Origin: Streptomyces aurantiacus
GTDB lineage: Bacteria; Actinomycetota; Actinomycetes; Streptomycetales; Streptomycetaceae
Length of the DNA stretch: 64,000 nt
Assembly: GCF_001418335.1 (NCBI RefSeq)
Contig: NZ_LIPP01000059.1
Location: 1-64,000 of the forward strand
Reading direction: 5' to 3'
The position numbers and the translations under genes are program-made. Shown piece after piece: positions 1 through 8,770 of this stretch. Position 1 is the first letter of the stretch. Every line of letters begins with the position of its first letter. The notes beneath the pieces were generated by a model that saw nothing but the letters and a program-made list of their open reading frames with translations, was not told the origin of the DNA and made no database searches.

Positions 1-25
1 TGGCGGGTGGCGGGTGGCGGGTGGC
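1..25. repeat. GGCGGGT heptamer tandem repeat
   Basis: Three perfect copies of GGCGGGT and a partial fourth lie at the window edge, 3' of the antiporter gene. No coding role is apparent and I see no clear terminator here. Confidence 0.6.
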
Positions 26-90
26 GAGGAAGCCTGGAAGAGGCGGAAGCCCGGCGGGACACGTGCGCGTCCGGCCGGGCTCGCGGCGGG

Positions 91-1434
91 TCAGTTGTGC
101 GCGGGGGCCGCCTCGGTCGAGGGGGCACCGGTGGTGACCGACTGTGCCGTCGGGGACATACGGCGTTCGAGGCGCTCGGGCAGGGCCCATCGGTACAGCG
201 GTACAGCGCCCGCGGTGGTGAGCACCGCGACCAGGACCAGCATGGAGAAGACCTCCTTGGTGATCATGCCCTGGGCGAGGCCTATGTTGATGAAGATCAG
301 GATCATCAGGCCGCGGGCGTTCATCAGGCCGCCCACCGCCCAGGACTCCCGCCAGCTGAAGCCGATGCCGCGCATGGCGAGGGCGCAGCCTGCGTACTTG
401 CCGGCGAACCCGGCCGTGAACATCAGCAGGAACGCTCCGATCATGCTCCAGCCGGCGATGCCGCCCAGTTCGGTGTTCAGGCCGGAGAAGGCGAAGAAGA
501 CGGGCAGGAGCAGCACGCAGACGATGTCCATCATGCGGGTGTGCAGGGCCTGGCGGAAGGCCGGCTCGCGGGGCATGGCGAGTCCGGCGACGAAGCCGCC
601 GAAGACCGAGTAGATGCCGATGTAATCGGTGAACAGGCCGGCGAGCAGGACGATGCCCACGACGACGTACATCTCGTCGAAGCCGAACCGGCCGGTGCGC
701 TCGACCCGTACGCCCATCGGACGCAGGAGCCGGGACACGACGGTGAGCATGACAAGGGCGAAGACGGCAGTGAGGCCGATGGTGCGCAGAGCCTGCAGCG
801 CGCCGGCGCCGGTGTGCATGGCGGTCAGCACGGCGAGCAGGCACCAGGCCGCCGCGTCGTCGACGGAGGCGCCCAGGAGGGTCATGCGGCCGAGCTGGGA
901 GTTCTCCAGCCCGCGTTCGTAGAGGATGCGCGCGAGCATCGGGAAGGCGGTGATGGACAGGGCACCGCCGACGAAGAGGGCGAATTCGAAGGGGGTGACG
1001 TCGGGGCGGGAGAGCCGGTCGTAGAGCAGGTAGCCGGATGCGGCGCCGAGCAGGAGGGAGGGGACGATCCCGGAGACGGCCAGGACGGTCGCGTTCTTGG
1101 CGTCCTTTCTGCCGTTGCCTCCTGCGTGGTCGAGACCGGCCCCGACCAGGAACATGAACAGGGTCAGCCCGATGGTGCTCAGTACGTAGAGGACGGGCTT
1201 CGCCTCGGGGGTGAAGACGGCTTTCTGGGCGTCGGGGAAGAGGGCGCCGAACAGTGTCGGGCCCAGGAGGACGCCTGCCACCATCTCGCCGAGCACGCGC
1301 GGCTGCTTCACCCGGATGGCGAGGAGGCCGCAGACGGCGGACGTGGCGAGGATGACCACGATGGCGGGCAGGACCCGCAGGACGAGTTCGAGGTTCTTGT
1401 CGGTGGTGGCGGCCAGGAAGGTGGTGGTGGGCAC
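91..1434 (-). CDS. CPA2-family cation:proton antiporter
   Basis: Integral membrane antiporter, predicted to exchange a monovalent cation for protons across the cytoplasmic membrane. The 447-residue product has about 12 hydrophobic segments. It contains the SVDDAAAW motif near residue 203, matching the paired acidic site of the CPA1/CPA2 fold, and the late MNARGLMILIFINIGL motif typical of the ion-binding helix. The reading frame is open further upstream, but the GTG at 1434 is preceded by AGGAG at good spacing and the hydrophobic protein starts just after it. The tail of about 35 residues is polar. No KTN/RCK domain follows. The ion specificity cannot be read from sequence. Confidence 0.88.
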   Translation of the reverse strand: MPTTTFLAATTDKNLELVLRVLPAIVVILATSAVCGLLAIRVKQPRVLGEMVAGVLLGPTLFGALFPDAQKAVFTPEAKPVLYVLSTIGLTLFMFLVGAGLDHAGGNGRKDAKNATVLAVSGIVPSLLLGAASGYLLYDRLSRPDVTPFEFALFVGGALSITAFPMLARILYERGLENSQLGRMTLLGASVDDAAAWCLLAVLTAMHTGAGALQALRTIGLTAVFALVMLTVVSRLLRPMGVRVERTGRFGFDEMYVVVGIVLLAGLFTDYIGIYSVFGGFVAGLAMPREPAFRQALHTRMMDIVCVLLLPVFFAFSGLNTELGGIAGWSMIGAFLLMFTAGFAGKYAGCALAMRGIGFSWRESWAVGGLMNARGLMILIFINIGLAQGMITKEVFSMLVLVAVLTTAGAVPLYRWALPERLERRMSPTAQSVTTGAPSTEAAPAHN

Positions 1435-1840
1435 AGAGGACTCCTGTGAGAGTCGGCAACATGCGGGGACGGAGGGTGGCGCAGGTCCTCGGGAACGACG
1501 ATGCGGAACCGGGCGGGCGTGCTGCCCGACGGACAACAGGACGGACTTCGACACCAGGTGCGGTGACCACCTGCCGCGGAACCGCGGAACCGACGGGCGC
1601 GGCTGCGATGACCACCCCATGTGCTCGGACGGTCAGGGCGGTACGGCCGTCGGGCGTCCGCGCGCACCGGTGGCCTTCGGGAGAGCCGCGCGCACCTGCG
1701 GGCCGACCGCCGTCCCCATGTCGGGGAAAGACCCGTACCGGTCGAGGCGGCGGCGCCGCTGATCGCCGCGGCCGGGACCGCGTTCATCTGCGCCCGTGAT
1801 CGGCGCCGTGAGGTGGTGGCGGGCGGCAGGAGGGTCCCCC
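1435..1840. other. Non-coding gap between antiporter and P450 genes
   Basis: No supported gene. Open frames on both strands are low-complexity Arg/Pro/Ala translations typical of GC-rich antisense. The 5' part must hold the antiporter promoter. I could not pick out a confident promoter or operator. Confidence 0.5.
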
Positions 1841-3253
1841 TCAGTGACGCGGAGGCGAGGGTTGTCGTGCGCTGCTTTCCTCAGGGTGGGCGACAGGGCA
1901 GCCGCCGACCGGATGCTCCTCGAAGTAGCGCACCGTGAGCCGCTGCCGACGTGAGTGCAGCACCATGGCCGTACCGAGCACCAACTGCCGTACGCCCCGT
2001 GTGACGTCCTCCACCCCGTCCCGTACGCGGACGAAGCTCCGCAGCGCCTTGAGCAACCGACGCGGCTCGGGAGACAGACCGCGCGGGATGAGCAGACAGG
2101 GGGCGCGATGCGGGATGGACCGTGTGTGCGCGGCCGTCGAGTCCAACCGGAAGCGGCGCAGCACCTCCCGGACCGCGGCGCGCAGCACCAGCGGGGACAG
2201 CCGCCACGCCGGGCAGGGACGGTTCGCCGCCACACCGAACGGGATGTGGTGGGCGTCCTTGACGGACAGGGTGGCCCAGCGGTCCGGGTCGAACTCGTCG
2301 GGCCGGTCGTAACCCGTGGCGTGGTAGTCGGGGTAGCTGAAGCACACCACGGAACCGGTCGGCAGCACGGTGTCCTCGTCGAGCGGGACCTCGCCCGTGG
2401 TGATGCGGTGCGCGATGCCGAACAGCGGGTACAGCCGCATCGTCTCGTCGAGCACGTACGTGAGGTACCGATCCTCCTCGGTATCCTCTGTGACGCGCTG
2501 TTGCACCTCGGGGTGGCGGGACAGGGCGAGCAGAACGTGCGCGGTCGCCTCGGACAACTGCACGACGGCCGTGTTGAACATCGTGCCCTGCAAGAAGTGC
2601 ACCTGCTCCGCCGGCGACAGCGTCGTCGGCAGCGGGTACGGCACGTCACCGGCCTCGACCCTCTCCCTCAGGTACGACGTCAGCCGGGCCCGGCGCCTGG
2701 GGTGGCGTAGTCCGGTGCACTTCAAAGCACTGATCACGTCGTCGGCATGCGCGGTGATCAGATCCCGGGCGTGCGGCGGACACGACTCCTTGAACACCAG
2801 TTCGTAGCAGAACTCGGCCCACGCGGGCATCACCAGGTCACGCAGCCGGACGAGGCTGATCCGTGTGTCCGGTACCGCGTCGAGCATGCGGCCGACGGCT
2901 CGGGTGGCCGCCGCCGTGAGCCCGGCCGAGCTTCCGGCGAGCATCTGCCGGGTCGTGGCGGCCACGTCCTCGTAGCGCTCGCCGGGCTCCAGGTGCTCCT
3001 GGTGTACCTCGGGTCCCGGTGACAGCCAGTACCAGAACAGGTCGGACAGGCCCGCTCCGGCGCTCCGTCCGTTCACCGCCGGGTGGGCATAGACGCGTTC
3101 GAACACCTCGGACCCGTGAGTGGCGCTGGGCAGGGTCACCGTGTGGTCGCCGTTGACCTTCTCGAAGATGTGCCCTCGCAGCGTCACCACACCGCGTGGC
3201 AGCCACCAGGTGTCCGTCGTGGCCGGCTTCGGCTTCGTCCTGCTCCTCACCAC
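1841..3253 (-). CDS. Cytochrome P450
   Basis: Haem-thiolate monooxygenase of 470 residues, last gene of a three-gene enzyme operon. The K-helix ExxR is ETMR at about 270-273 and the haem loop is PFGVAANRPCPAW at about 338-350 with Cys347 as thiolate. Two features depart from the usual pattern. The I helix (about 218-240) lacks a clear acid/alcohol (E/D)T pair, and the residue two after the haem Cys is Ala, not Gly. The GTG start at 3253 has GAGGGG about 8 bases upstream and lies 10 bases after the oxidase stop; ACGTGGTGAGG occurs twice around this junction. No ferredoxin or reductase gene is adjacent. Substrate unknown. Confidence 0.88.
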   Translation of the reverse strand: MVRSRTKPKPATTDTWWLPRGVVTLRGHIFEKVNGDHTVTLPSATHGSEVFERVYAHPAVNGRSAGAGLSDLFWYWLSPGPEVHQEHLEPGERYEDVAATTRQMLAGSSAGLTAAATRAVGRMLDAVPDTRISLVRLRDLVMPAWAEFCYELVFKESCPPHARDLITAHADDVISALKCTGLRHPRRRARLTSYLRERVEAGDVPYPLPTTLSPAEQVHFLQGTMFNTAVVQLSEATAHVLLALSRHPEVQQRVTEDTEEDRYLTYVLDETMRLYPLFGIAHRITTGEVPLDEDTVLPTGSVVCFSYPDYHATGYDRPDEFDPDRWATLSVKDAHHIPFGVAANRPCPAWRLSPLVLRAAVREVLRRFRLDSTAAHTRSIPHRAPCLLIPRGLSPEPRRLLKALRSFVRVRDGVEDVTRGVRQLVLGTAMVLHSRRQRLTVRYFEEHPVGGCPVAHPEESSARQPSPPRH

Positions 3254-3263
3254 GTCTCACCCC

Positions 3264-4334
3264 TCACCACGTCTCGCCCCTCCGGACGATCATGTCCTTC
3301 GTCAGATCGGTGTTGCGGCGCCCTCCGCACAGCGCGAGCGTGTGGTCGTACTCGTCGCGCAGTGCCCCCAGAACGGCCCTGACCCCGGCCTCTCCCCCGG
3401 CGGCCAGGCCCCACACGACCGGGCGTCCCACACCGACGGCCGCCGCACCCAGTGCCAGGGCGACGGCGACGTCGCTGCCCCGGCGCACCCCGCCGTCCAG
3501 CAGCACCGGTACCCGGTCCGCGACGGCTCCGACGACCGCGGGCAGGCAGTCGACCGCGGCCGGAACGGCGTCGCACTGGCGGCCCCCGTGATTCGAGACG
3601 ATCACCCCGGCCGCACCGTGCTCGACGGCCAGCCGCGCGTCCGCCGGATGCAGAACCCCTTTGACCAGCACAGGAAGCGAGGTCATGCGTACTGTCTCGC
3701 CGAAGTCCCGCCAGGACAGGGCCGGGGACATGGGGATGTCGATGAGGGAGCCGGGCGGGGCGCCGGGCAGGTCACGCATGTTCTCCGCGGCGTAGCCGGG
3801 CGGCAGATCGGTGAACCCGTTGCGCAGATCCCTGGTGTGCCGGCCGAACACCGGCGAGTCGACGGTGACCACCAGCGCCGTGCAGCCCGCCGTCTCGGCG
3901 CGCCGTACGAGTGCTTCGGTGACCTCCTGGCGGGGGTGCAGGTACAGCTGGAACCACACGGCCGGGTCCGGGGCCGCCTCACGGGCCGCCTCGACGACAC
4001 CGTCGACCGCCGTGGTCGCGGCCGTCCCCGTCACCAGGACGACACCCTCGGCCGCGGCCGCACGGGCCGCGGCCCGCTCACCGTCCGGATGCATCAGCCG
4101 GTGGAACGCGGTCGGCGCGACGATGACCGGCGCCGTCCGCCGGGCACCCGGCAGGTCGACGGCGGTGTCCCGAGTCTCGCTGCCGCACAGGACCCGCGGC
4201 AGCAGCAGATACCGGTCGAAGGCCCGCTCGTTGTCGGCCAGGACACGTTCCTCGCCCGTCCCGCCCGCCAGGTAGTCGAAGTGGACGGGATCCAGCGTCC
4301 TTCGTGCCGCGTCGTGCAGTGCGCGCAGCGTCAC
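3264..4334 (-). CDS. FMN-dependent alpha-hydroxy-acid oxidase
   Basis: TIM-barrel flavoprotein of 356 residues in the lactate/mandelate/glycolate oxidase family, oxidising a 2-hydroxy acid to a 2-oxo acid. The active-site signature SNHGGRQCD at about 247-255 contains the catalytic His249 and substrate Arg252. Lys225 in LPVLVKG and DGGVRRGSDV near 280 fit FMN phosphate binding. The family usually has Leu-Asp after the Gln; here it is Cys-Asp. The GTG start overlaps the stop of the monooxygenase gene by 4 bases (GTGA), indicating translational coupling. Next to a tyrosine-type lyase, an aromatic hydroxy acid such as a 4-hydroxymandelate-like compound is possible, but this is inference. Confidence 0.88.
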   Translation of the reverse strand: MTLRALHDAARRTLDPVHFDYLAGGTGEERVLADNERAFDRYLLLPRVLCGSETRDTAVDLPGARRTAPVIVAPTAFHRLMHPDGERAAARAAAAEGVVLVTGTAATTAVDGVVEAAREAAPDPAVWFQLYLHPRQEVTEALVRRAETAGCTALVVTVDSPVFGRHTRDLRNGFTDLPPGYAAENMRDLPGAPPGSLIDIPMSPALSWRDFGETVRMTSLPVLVKGVLHPADARLAVEHGAAGVIVSNHGGRQCDAVPAAVDCLPAVVGAVADRVPVLLDGGVRRGSDVAVALALGAAAVGVGRPVVWGLAAGGEAGVRAVLGALRDEYDHTLALCGGRRNTDLTKDMIVRRGETW

Positions 4335-5905
4335 GGTGTCACCGGGACGACGGAGCCGAGACGGTCGGTGAGGAACGTGTGCAGCGGGGCGCGGTGGAAC
4401 TCCTCGCTGTCCCACTCGTTCTCCAGGTTCTCCGTGATGTGGTGTTCGCCGATGAACTCGCCGGCCCGGTACCAGCGGACGACCGGATGCAGATAGCGGC
4501 CGTCGAGGCCCGCCACGTCCTGCTGCGACTTGCGGCCGGCGGTCACGTCGAAAGGATCCACCCGGTCGTGATGCGCGCCGTACTCCAGGGTGATCACCGC
4601 GTGCGCGTCCACCTCCCCGAATTCCCCGGTACGCACGGCGTCCGGCACGTGACGGACGGGGACCTCCTCCGCGTAGCGCAGGGTGCCGTCGGGGGCGACG
4701 AGCAGCAGGTCGCCGAGGACGGCGAACTGCTGCCACAGCGCGGAGGACCGGTTCACGCGGGTGATGATCGCGTCGACGGCGCGCTCCACGGCGTCGCCCA
4801 GCTCCGTCACCGGCCAGACCTCGCCGTGGTGACGGCGGCGCAGCGCGCGGTGCAGGGCGCGGACCGAGTAGCGGAACCCGTGGATGAAGCCGGTCGTGGA
4901 CTTCTTGAAGTCAGGACCCTGCATCAGCGTCCCGGCGAAATACATGTGGGGTACGTTGACCGACTCGCTGACCGGTGTGAGGGCGGGGAAGCGGCCGTCG
5001 ACGATCAGGTCCGGCACACAGGTGTCGTCGAAGATCGAGGTGTCGAACCGGAAACCGGTCGCGACGATCACCCGGTCGTAGCGGAGGTCCTTGACCACCT
5101 CGTCGACCCGCTCGAACGACACCGGCACGCAGAAGCCGTCCGCTTCCCGGCGGATCTCCACTACCCGGCCGTCGAGGAGCGCGTTCTGCGACTTCAGCTG
5201 ATAACTGTCGAGGAAGTTGTTGTTCACCGCGCGCAGATGCCCCACGTAGTGCGACCGCCATGCCAGCCGCAACGAACCCGCGCCGACGACGTGGATGACC
5301 GCCGCGGTCTCCATCAGGCTGTCGGCCGTCTCGAAGGCGGAGTTGCCCCGTCCGACGATCAGCACCCGCTGGCCGGTGAAGGACTCGGGGTCGGGGTCGA
5401 ACGTGTCGTAGCGTTCGGCCAGTTCGACACCCGGGACGGACGGCAGGTTCGGCCGGAACATTCCCGTGGCGACCACCAGACGCCGGGCCCGCCGGACCCT
5501 GCCGGTGTGGTCGGTGACGGTGAACCCTCCGCCGTCGCGGGAGACCTTCTCCACAGTGGTGTCGTACCGCACCCGCACTCCGGTCCGGAGGGCGTAGTCC
5601 GACAGGTAGTCGACCAGATCGTCGGCCGAGGGGAAGTAGCGCCGGCTGTACCGGGTGAACAGCAGCTCCGGATCGTCGCTCAGCAGGGAGTTCCAGTCCA
5701 TGCGGAGCCGCAGCTCCGGATCGCCGTATCCAGTGTGCACCTTGTTGATCGAGATGAGTCGGCGGTGCCGGGGAAAGCGTGTGAAGAACGCGCCTGGAAC
5801 GCTGCCGCGCTCCAGGACGACGTAGTCCGCACCGTCGCGCTCCAGGGAGGCGGCGAGCTGCAGGCCCGCGGGTCCCGCTCCGATGATCAAGTAATCGTGC
5901 GCCAT
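4331..5905 (-). CDS. FAD/NAD(P)H-dependent monooxygenase (FOXRED2-like)
   Basis: Flavoprotein with two Rossmann motifs: GAGPAG at 9-14 for FAD and GRGNSA at 185-190 for NAD(P)H. An ATG-like segment (VIVATGFRFD) links the domains as in class B flavin monooxygenases. At 524 residues it has about 150 residues beyond the usual core. It could hydroxylate, N-oxidise or perform a Baeyer-Villiger step. The ATG at 5905 is preferred because it begins just before the first beta strand; a GTG at 5923 is also in frame. It is the first gene of the operon with the oxidase and P450, divergent from the ammonia-lyase gene. Confidence 0.85.
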   Translation of the reverse strand: MAHDYLIIGAGPAGLQLAASLERDGADYVVLERGSVPGAFFTRFPRHRRLISINKVHTGYGDPELRLRMDWNSLLSDDPELLFTRYSRRYFPSADDLVDYLSDYALRTGVRVRYDTTVEKVSRDGGGFTVTDHTGRVRRARRLVVATGMFRPNLPSVPGVELAERYDTFDPDPESFTGQRVLIVGRGNSAFETADSLMETAAVIHVVGAGSLRLAWRSHYVGHLRAVNNNFLDSYQLKSQNALLDGRVVEIRREADGFCVPVSFERVDEVVKDLRYDRVIVATGFRFDTSIFDDTCVPDLIVDGRFPALTPVSESVNVPHMYFAGTLMQGPDFKKSTTGFIHGFRYSVRALHRALRRRHHGEVWPVTELGDAVERAVDAIITRVNRSSALWQQFAVLGDLLLVAPDGTLRYAEEVPVRHVPDAVRTGEFGEVDAHAVITLEYGAHHDRVDPFDVTAGRKSQQDVAGLDGRYLHPVVRWYRAGEFIGEHHITENLENEWDSEEFHRAPLHTFLTDRLGSVVPVTP

Positions 5906-5926
5906 GGCTCGGAAGCTATCCACCGG

Positions 5927-5946
5927 ATTTCAGAGCGTTCTGAGAT
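5927..5946. promoter_or_regulatory. Candidate operator in divergent promoter
   Basis: A 20-bp imperfect palindrome, ATTTCAGAGC followed by GTTCTGAGAT, matches at 8 of 10 paired positions. It lies in the 62-bp region between the divergent monooxygenase and ammonia-lyase starts, so one bound regulator could control both. No DNA-binding gene adjoins it except the two-component system beyond the lyase gene. Confidence 0.45.
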
Positions 5947-5967
5947 TCCCCGCTTACGTTTCCGGGC

Positions 5968-7548
5968 GTGCTCACCACCACGGACACCGTCTCGCTGACC
6001 GGTCCTCCGAATCCAGCCGTCCTGCGCCGCGCGGCGGCGCCGCTCACCGTCACCGTGGACGACGAGATCCGCGCGCGCGTCGACCGCGGCCGACGTCTCT
6101 TCCGCGATCTGCGGCACGGCGACGGCGGTGCGGACCGCAGCATCTACGGCGCCACCACGGGTTTCGGCGCACTGGTCGGCTACGCCGGCCGTGTCGACGA
6201 AGCCGACCAGTGCGACAACACGCTGGCTCACCTCGGCGCCGGCCAGGGCCCTGACCTGCCGCACGAAATCACCCGCGCGTCCCTGCTGCTGCGCACCCGG
6301 TCCCTCGCCCAGGGGTTCTCCGGCGTGTCCGCGGAAGTCGTCGAGCGGCTCGCCGCGATGTTCGCCACGACGTTCTCCCCCGCCGTCCCTCGCTACGGCT
6401 CGGTCGGGGCGAGCGGTGATCTGATCCCGCTCGCCTACGCCACCCAGGCGCTGCGCGGCCGGGGACACGCCTATGTGGACGGCCGCCGCCTGCCGGCCGC
6501 CGAGGCGCTGGCCGCTGCCGGGCTGCGACCGCTCGCCCTGGACGGCCGCGACGCTCTCGCCCTGGTCAACGGCACCTCCGTCACCACCGCGGCCACGGCC
6601 CTGGCTCACGATGCCGTCCGCGCCGCGCACCGTGCGCTCACGGCCCTCACCTGTCTGCTGGCCGACCTCCTCGGCTGCGACCCCGGCTTCCTCGACGAGG
6701 ATCTGCTACGTGCCTACGGCCATGCCGGCGCGGTCGACGTCGGCGCACGCATGCGGCAGACACTCACCGGCGTCACCCCCTCCGGCACCCGGCCGCTCCA
6801 GGAGCCGTACAGCATCCGGTGTGCCCCGCAGCTGCTCGGCGCCGCGGAGGACGCCCTGCGCTACATCGACGGTGTGGTCACCGCGGACCTCGGCGGCATC
6901 AGTGACAACCCGCTGTTCTTCCACGACGACGTGGGGACGGGGAAGGACGTAGGGACAGGGAAGGTGGGGAGGGGCAAGGTGGTGCACGGTGGGAACTTCT
7001 TCGGCCAGCCCGCCGCCTTCGCCGCCGACCTGCTCGCCTCCGTCACCGCCCAGCTGGGCAACCTCGCCGAGCGCCAGCTCGACCTGCTGGTGGACCCGGC
7101 GCGCAACGGCGGGCTGCCGCCGATGCTCGCCACCACGCCCGGCCCCCAACATGGCTTGCAGGGCGTGCAGTTGGCAACCACTGCGCTCGTCGCGGAGATC
7201 CGCCGCGCCGCGACGCCGGCCGGCATGCAGAGCCTTCCGACGAACCTGCACAACCAGGACGTCGTCCCGTTCGGTACCCAGGCGGCCCTGCGCTCCTACG
7301 ACATGGCCGAGCTGCTCGGCCTGCTGTGCGGGTCACTCGCACTCGGCCTGCGCCAGGCCGTGCACGTCGGGGCACGCCGTCCGACAGCACCCCGGTGCGG
7401 CGAGCTGCTCGACACCCTCGTCGAGGCGATATCCCCGGTCGATCCGGATCGTCCGCTGGACGCGGATGTGCGTGCTGCGGCACGCCTACTCGTCACGAGT
7501 GATCTGCTCGTCACGAGTGATCTGCTCGTCACGGACGACCTGCGCTGA
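5968..7548 (+). CDS. MIO-type aromatic amino acid ammonia-lyase or aminomutase (tyrosine-type)
   Basis: Member of the HAL/PAL/TAL/aminomutase superfamily, 526 residues. The MIO cofactor triad Ala-Ser-Gly is at 148-150 in YGSVGASGDLIPLA, and the catalytic Tyr is Tyr60 in IYGATTGFG. At the substrate-selectivity position the sequence reads His88-Leu89, as in bacterial tyrosine ammonia-lyase (His89-Leu90), not Ser-His as in histidine ammonia-lyase. This predicts L-tyrosine to p-coumarate, or beta-tyrosine if it is an aminomutase. A Gly/Lys-rich insert (about 320-338) and a triplicated LLVTSD-like tail are unusual. The GTG start follows a short divergent promoter. The 3' end overlaps the histidine kinase gene tail-to-tail by 20 bp. 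Confidence 0.88.
   Translation: MLTTTDTVSLTGPPNPAVLRRAAAPLTVTVDDEIRARVDRGRRLFRDLRHGDGGADRSIYGATTGFGALVGYAGRVDEADQCDNTLAHLGAGQGPDLPHEITRASLLLRTRSLAQGFSGVSAEVVERLAAMFATTFSPAVPRYGSVGASGDLIPLAYATQALRGRGHAYVDGRRLPAAEALAAAGLRPLALDGRDALALVNGTSVTTAATALAHDAVRAAHRALTALTCLLADLLGCDPGFLDEDLLRAYGHAGAVDVGARMRQTLTGVTPSGTRPLQEPYSIRCAPQLLGAAEDALRYIDGVVTADLGGISDNPLFFHDDVGTGKDVGTGKVGRGKVVHGGNFFGQPAAFAADLLASVTAQLGNLAERQLDLLVDPARNGGLPPMLATTPGPQHGLQGVQLATTALVAEIRRAATPAGMQSLPTNLHNQDVVPFGTQAALRSYDMAELLGLLCGSLALGLRQAVHVGARRPTAPRCGELLDTLVEAISPVDPDRPLDADVRAAARLLVTSDLLVTSDLLVTDDLR
6928..6978 (+). repeat. 18-bp in-frame repeat within lyase gene
   Basis: Two adjacent 18-bp units (6928-6945 and 6946-6963, 16 of 18 identical) each encode DVGTGK, followed by a partial third unit. 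They sit between the DNP and HGGNF motifs of the lyase, where bacterial tyrosine ammonia-lyase as I recall it has about 13 fewer residues. Confidence 0.8.
7486..7539 (+). repeat. 18-bp triplicated repeat at lyase C terminus
   Basis: Three consecutive 18-bp units encode L-LVTSD, L-LVTSD and L-LVTDD. The core CTCGTCACGAG is a small palindrome. The repeat runs into the stop codon of the convergent kinase gene (7529-7531), so tail extension by slippage may have created the gene overlap. Confidence 0.8.
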
Positions 7549-8770
7549 CCGGGGTGGCCGCAGAAGCGCACTCCGGGAGCCGGATGGTGAACCGGGCGCC
7601 GCGGCCCGGGTGACCGGTGGCGGCGACCGTGCCGCCGTGGTCCGTGACGACCTCTCGCAGCAGCGCGAGTCCCAGCCCGTACCGGCCGCCACCGGCGCCC
7701 CGGTGGAACCGCTCGAAAAGCCGCTCCGCCTCGGCGGGGTCGAAGCCGGGCCCGGTGTCGACGACCGTCAGTTCCACCGCTCCGCGGACACGCGCGAGGA
7801 AAACCTCGATCCGGCCGCCCACCGGAGTGTGACCGATCGCGTTGCCCAGCAGCTCACCGACCGCGCGGCGCAGTGCGGACTCGATGCCCTCGACATACAG
7901 GGGATGCGGCGGGCCGTTCACCACGATCGTAAGGCTGCCGTCCTGCGTCCGGTCCGATTCCTCCGCGACCACCGACCGGGCCACCGCCACCAGTTCGACG
8001 GGCCGGCGCTCCGACCGCCGCTCCGGGTCCGCCGAGAAGCTCGCGGACAACAGCAGGTCGTCCAGCACCCTGCCCAGACGGCCGACCGAACCGACCAGCC
8101 GGGCCAGTCCTTCCCGGTGCCGGGCCGGCAGGTCCTCCGCGGCCGCCTGCCGCGACAGCACCTGCGCCCGCGTGTACACCTGGGTGATCGGGGTGCGCAG
8201 CTCGTGACTGGCGTCCGCGACGAAGCGGCGCTGCCGGGTGAGCGCCTCGGCCAGCGGGGCCACCGCCCGGCGCCCGAGGACCGCGCCGGTCACGGCCGCG
8301 ACGATCAGCCCCACGAGGCCGGCGACGCCCAGCGCCGACCGCAGGTACCTGCGGTCGGCGAGCTGGAACCTCATGTCGAACACGGCCTGTACCACGTCCC
8401 CGCTCGCCCTGACCTGCGTGCGCACCAGGTAGACCGTGTTGTCACGCCGCACGGTGCGTTCCACGGGCTCGTGGGTCCGACGCACCTGGTCCATGTCGGC
8501 GCGTACCGGGAAACCGGCCGGAGAGTTCGCGAGCGGGATCGCACCGGACGCGTACAACCAAGTGCACACCGGAGGGCTCGACAGGTCACCGCGCGCGGCG
8601 CCGTAGCGCAGCTCCCGCCACACCTGGTCGTCCTGAGCGTGCGTCATCACCGTGTGGGCGACACCGCCGACCACCGTGATCAGCAGTGTCATGACGGCAC
8701 AGGTGATGACGGAGATCCGCAGACGTGCCCGGCGCACCGCCGCCCGCTCCTCGTGAGCCGTCGCCTTCAC
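7529..8770 (-). CDS. Sensor histidine kinase (OmpR-partner type)
   Basis: Two-component sensor, 413 residues. A membrane segment at about 18-40, an extracytoplasmic domain and a second segment near 145-165 precede the transmitter. The phosphorylated His189 lies in ADASHELRTPITQ, followed by an N box (LGNAIGHTP), G1 (DTGPGFD) and G2 (YGLGLAL). The GTG start overlaps the regulator stop by 4 bases (GTGA), so the pair is translationally coupled, and open frame upstream of it belongs to the regulator region. It is convergent with and overlaps the ammonia-lyase gene by 20 bp, which suggests but does not prove a regulatory link. Confidence 0.9.
   Translation of the reverse strand: MKATAHEERAAVRRARLRISVITCAVMTLLITVVGGVAHTVMTHAQDDQVWRELRYGAARGDLSSPPVCTWLYASGAIPLANSPAGFPVRADMDQVRRTHEPVERTVRRDNTVYLVRTQVRASGDVVQAVFDMRFQLADRRYLRSALGVAGLVGLIVAAVTGAVLGRRAVAPLAEALTRQRRFVADASHELRTPITQVYTRAQVLSRQAAAEDLPARHREGLARLVGSVGRLGRVLDDLLLSASFSADPERRSERRPVELVAVARSVVAEESDRTQDGSLTIVVNGPPHPLYVEGIESALRRAVGELLGNAIGHTPVGGRIEVFLARVRGAVELTVVDTGPGFDPAEAERLFERFHRGAGGGRYGLGLALLREVVTDHGGTVAATGHPGRGARFTIRLPECASAATPVSAGRP

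Noticed and set aside
7..1449. Long open frame opposite the antiporter gene
   Set aside because: Low-complexity Gly/Glu/Asp/His translation mirrors the antiporter codons; no family features.
4304..5998. 564-codon frame opposite the monooxygenase gene
   Set aside because: Antisense artefact of biased third codon positions; both strands cannot be coding and the minus-strand protein has clear motifs.
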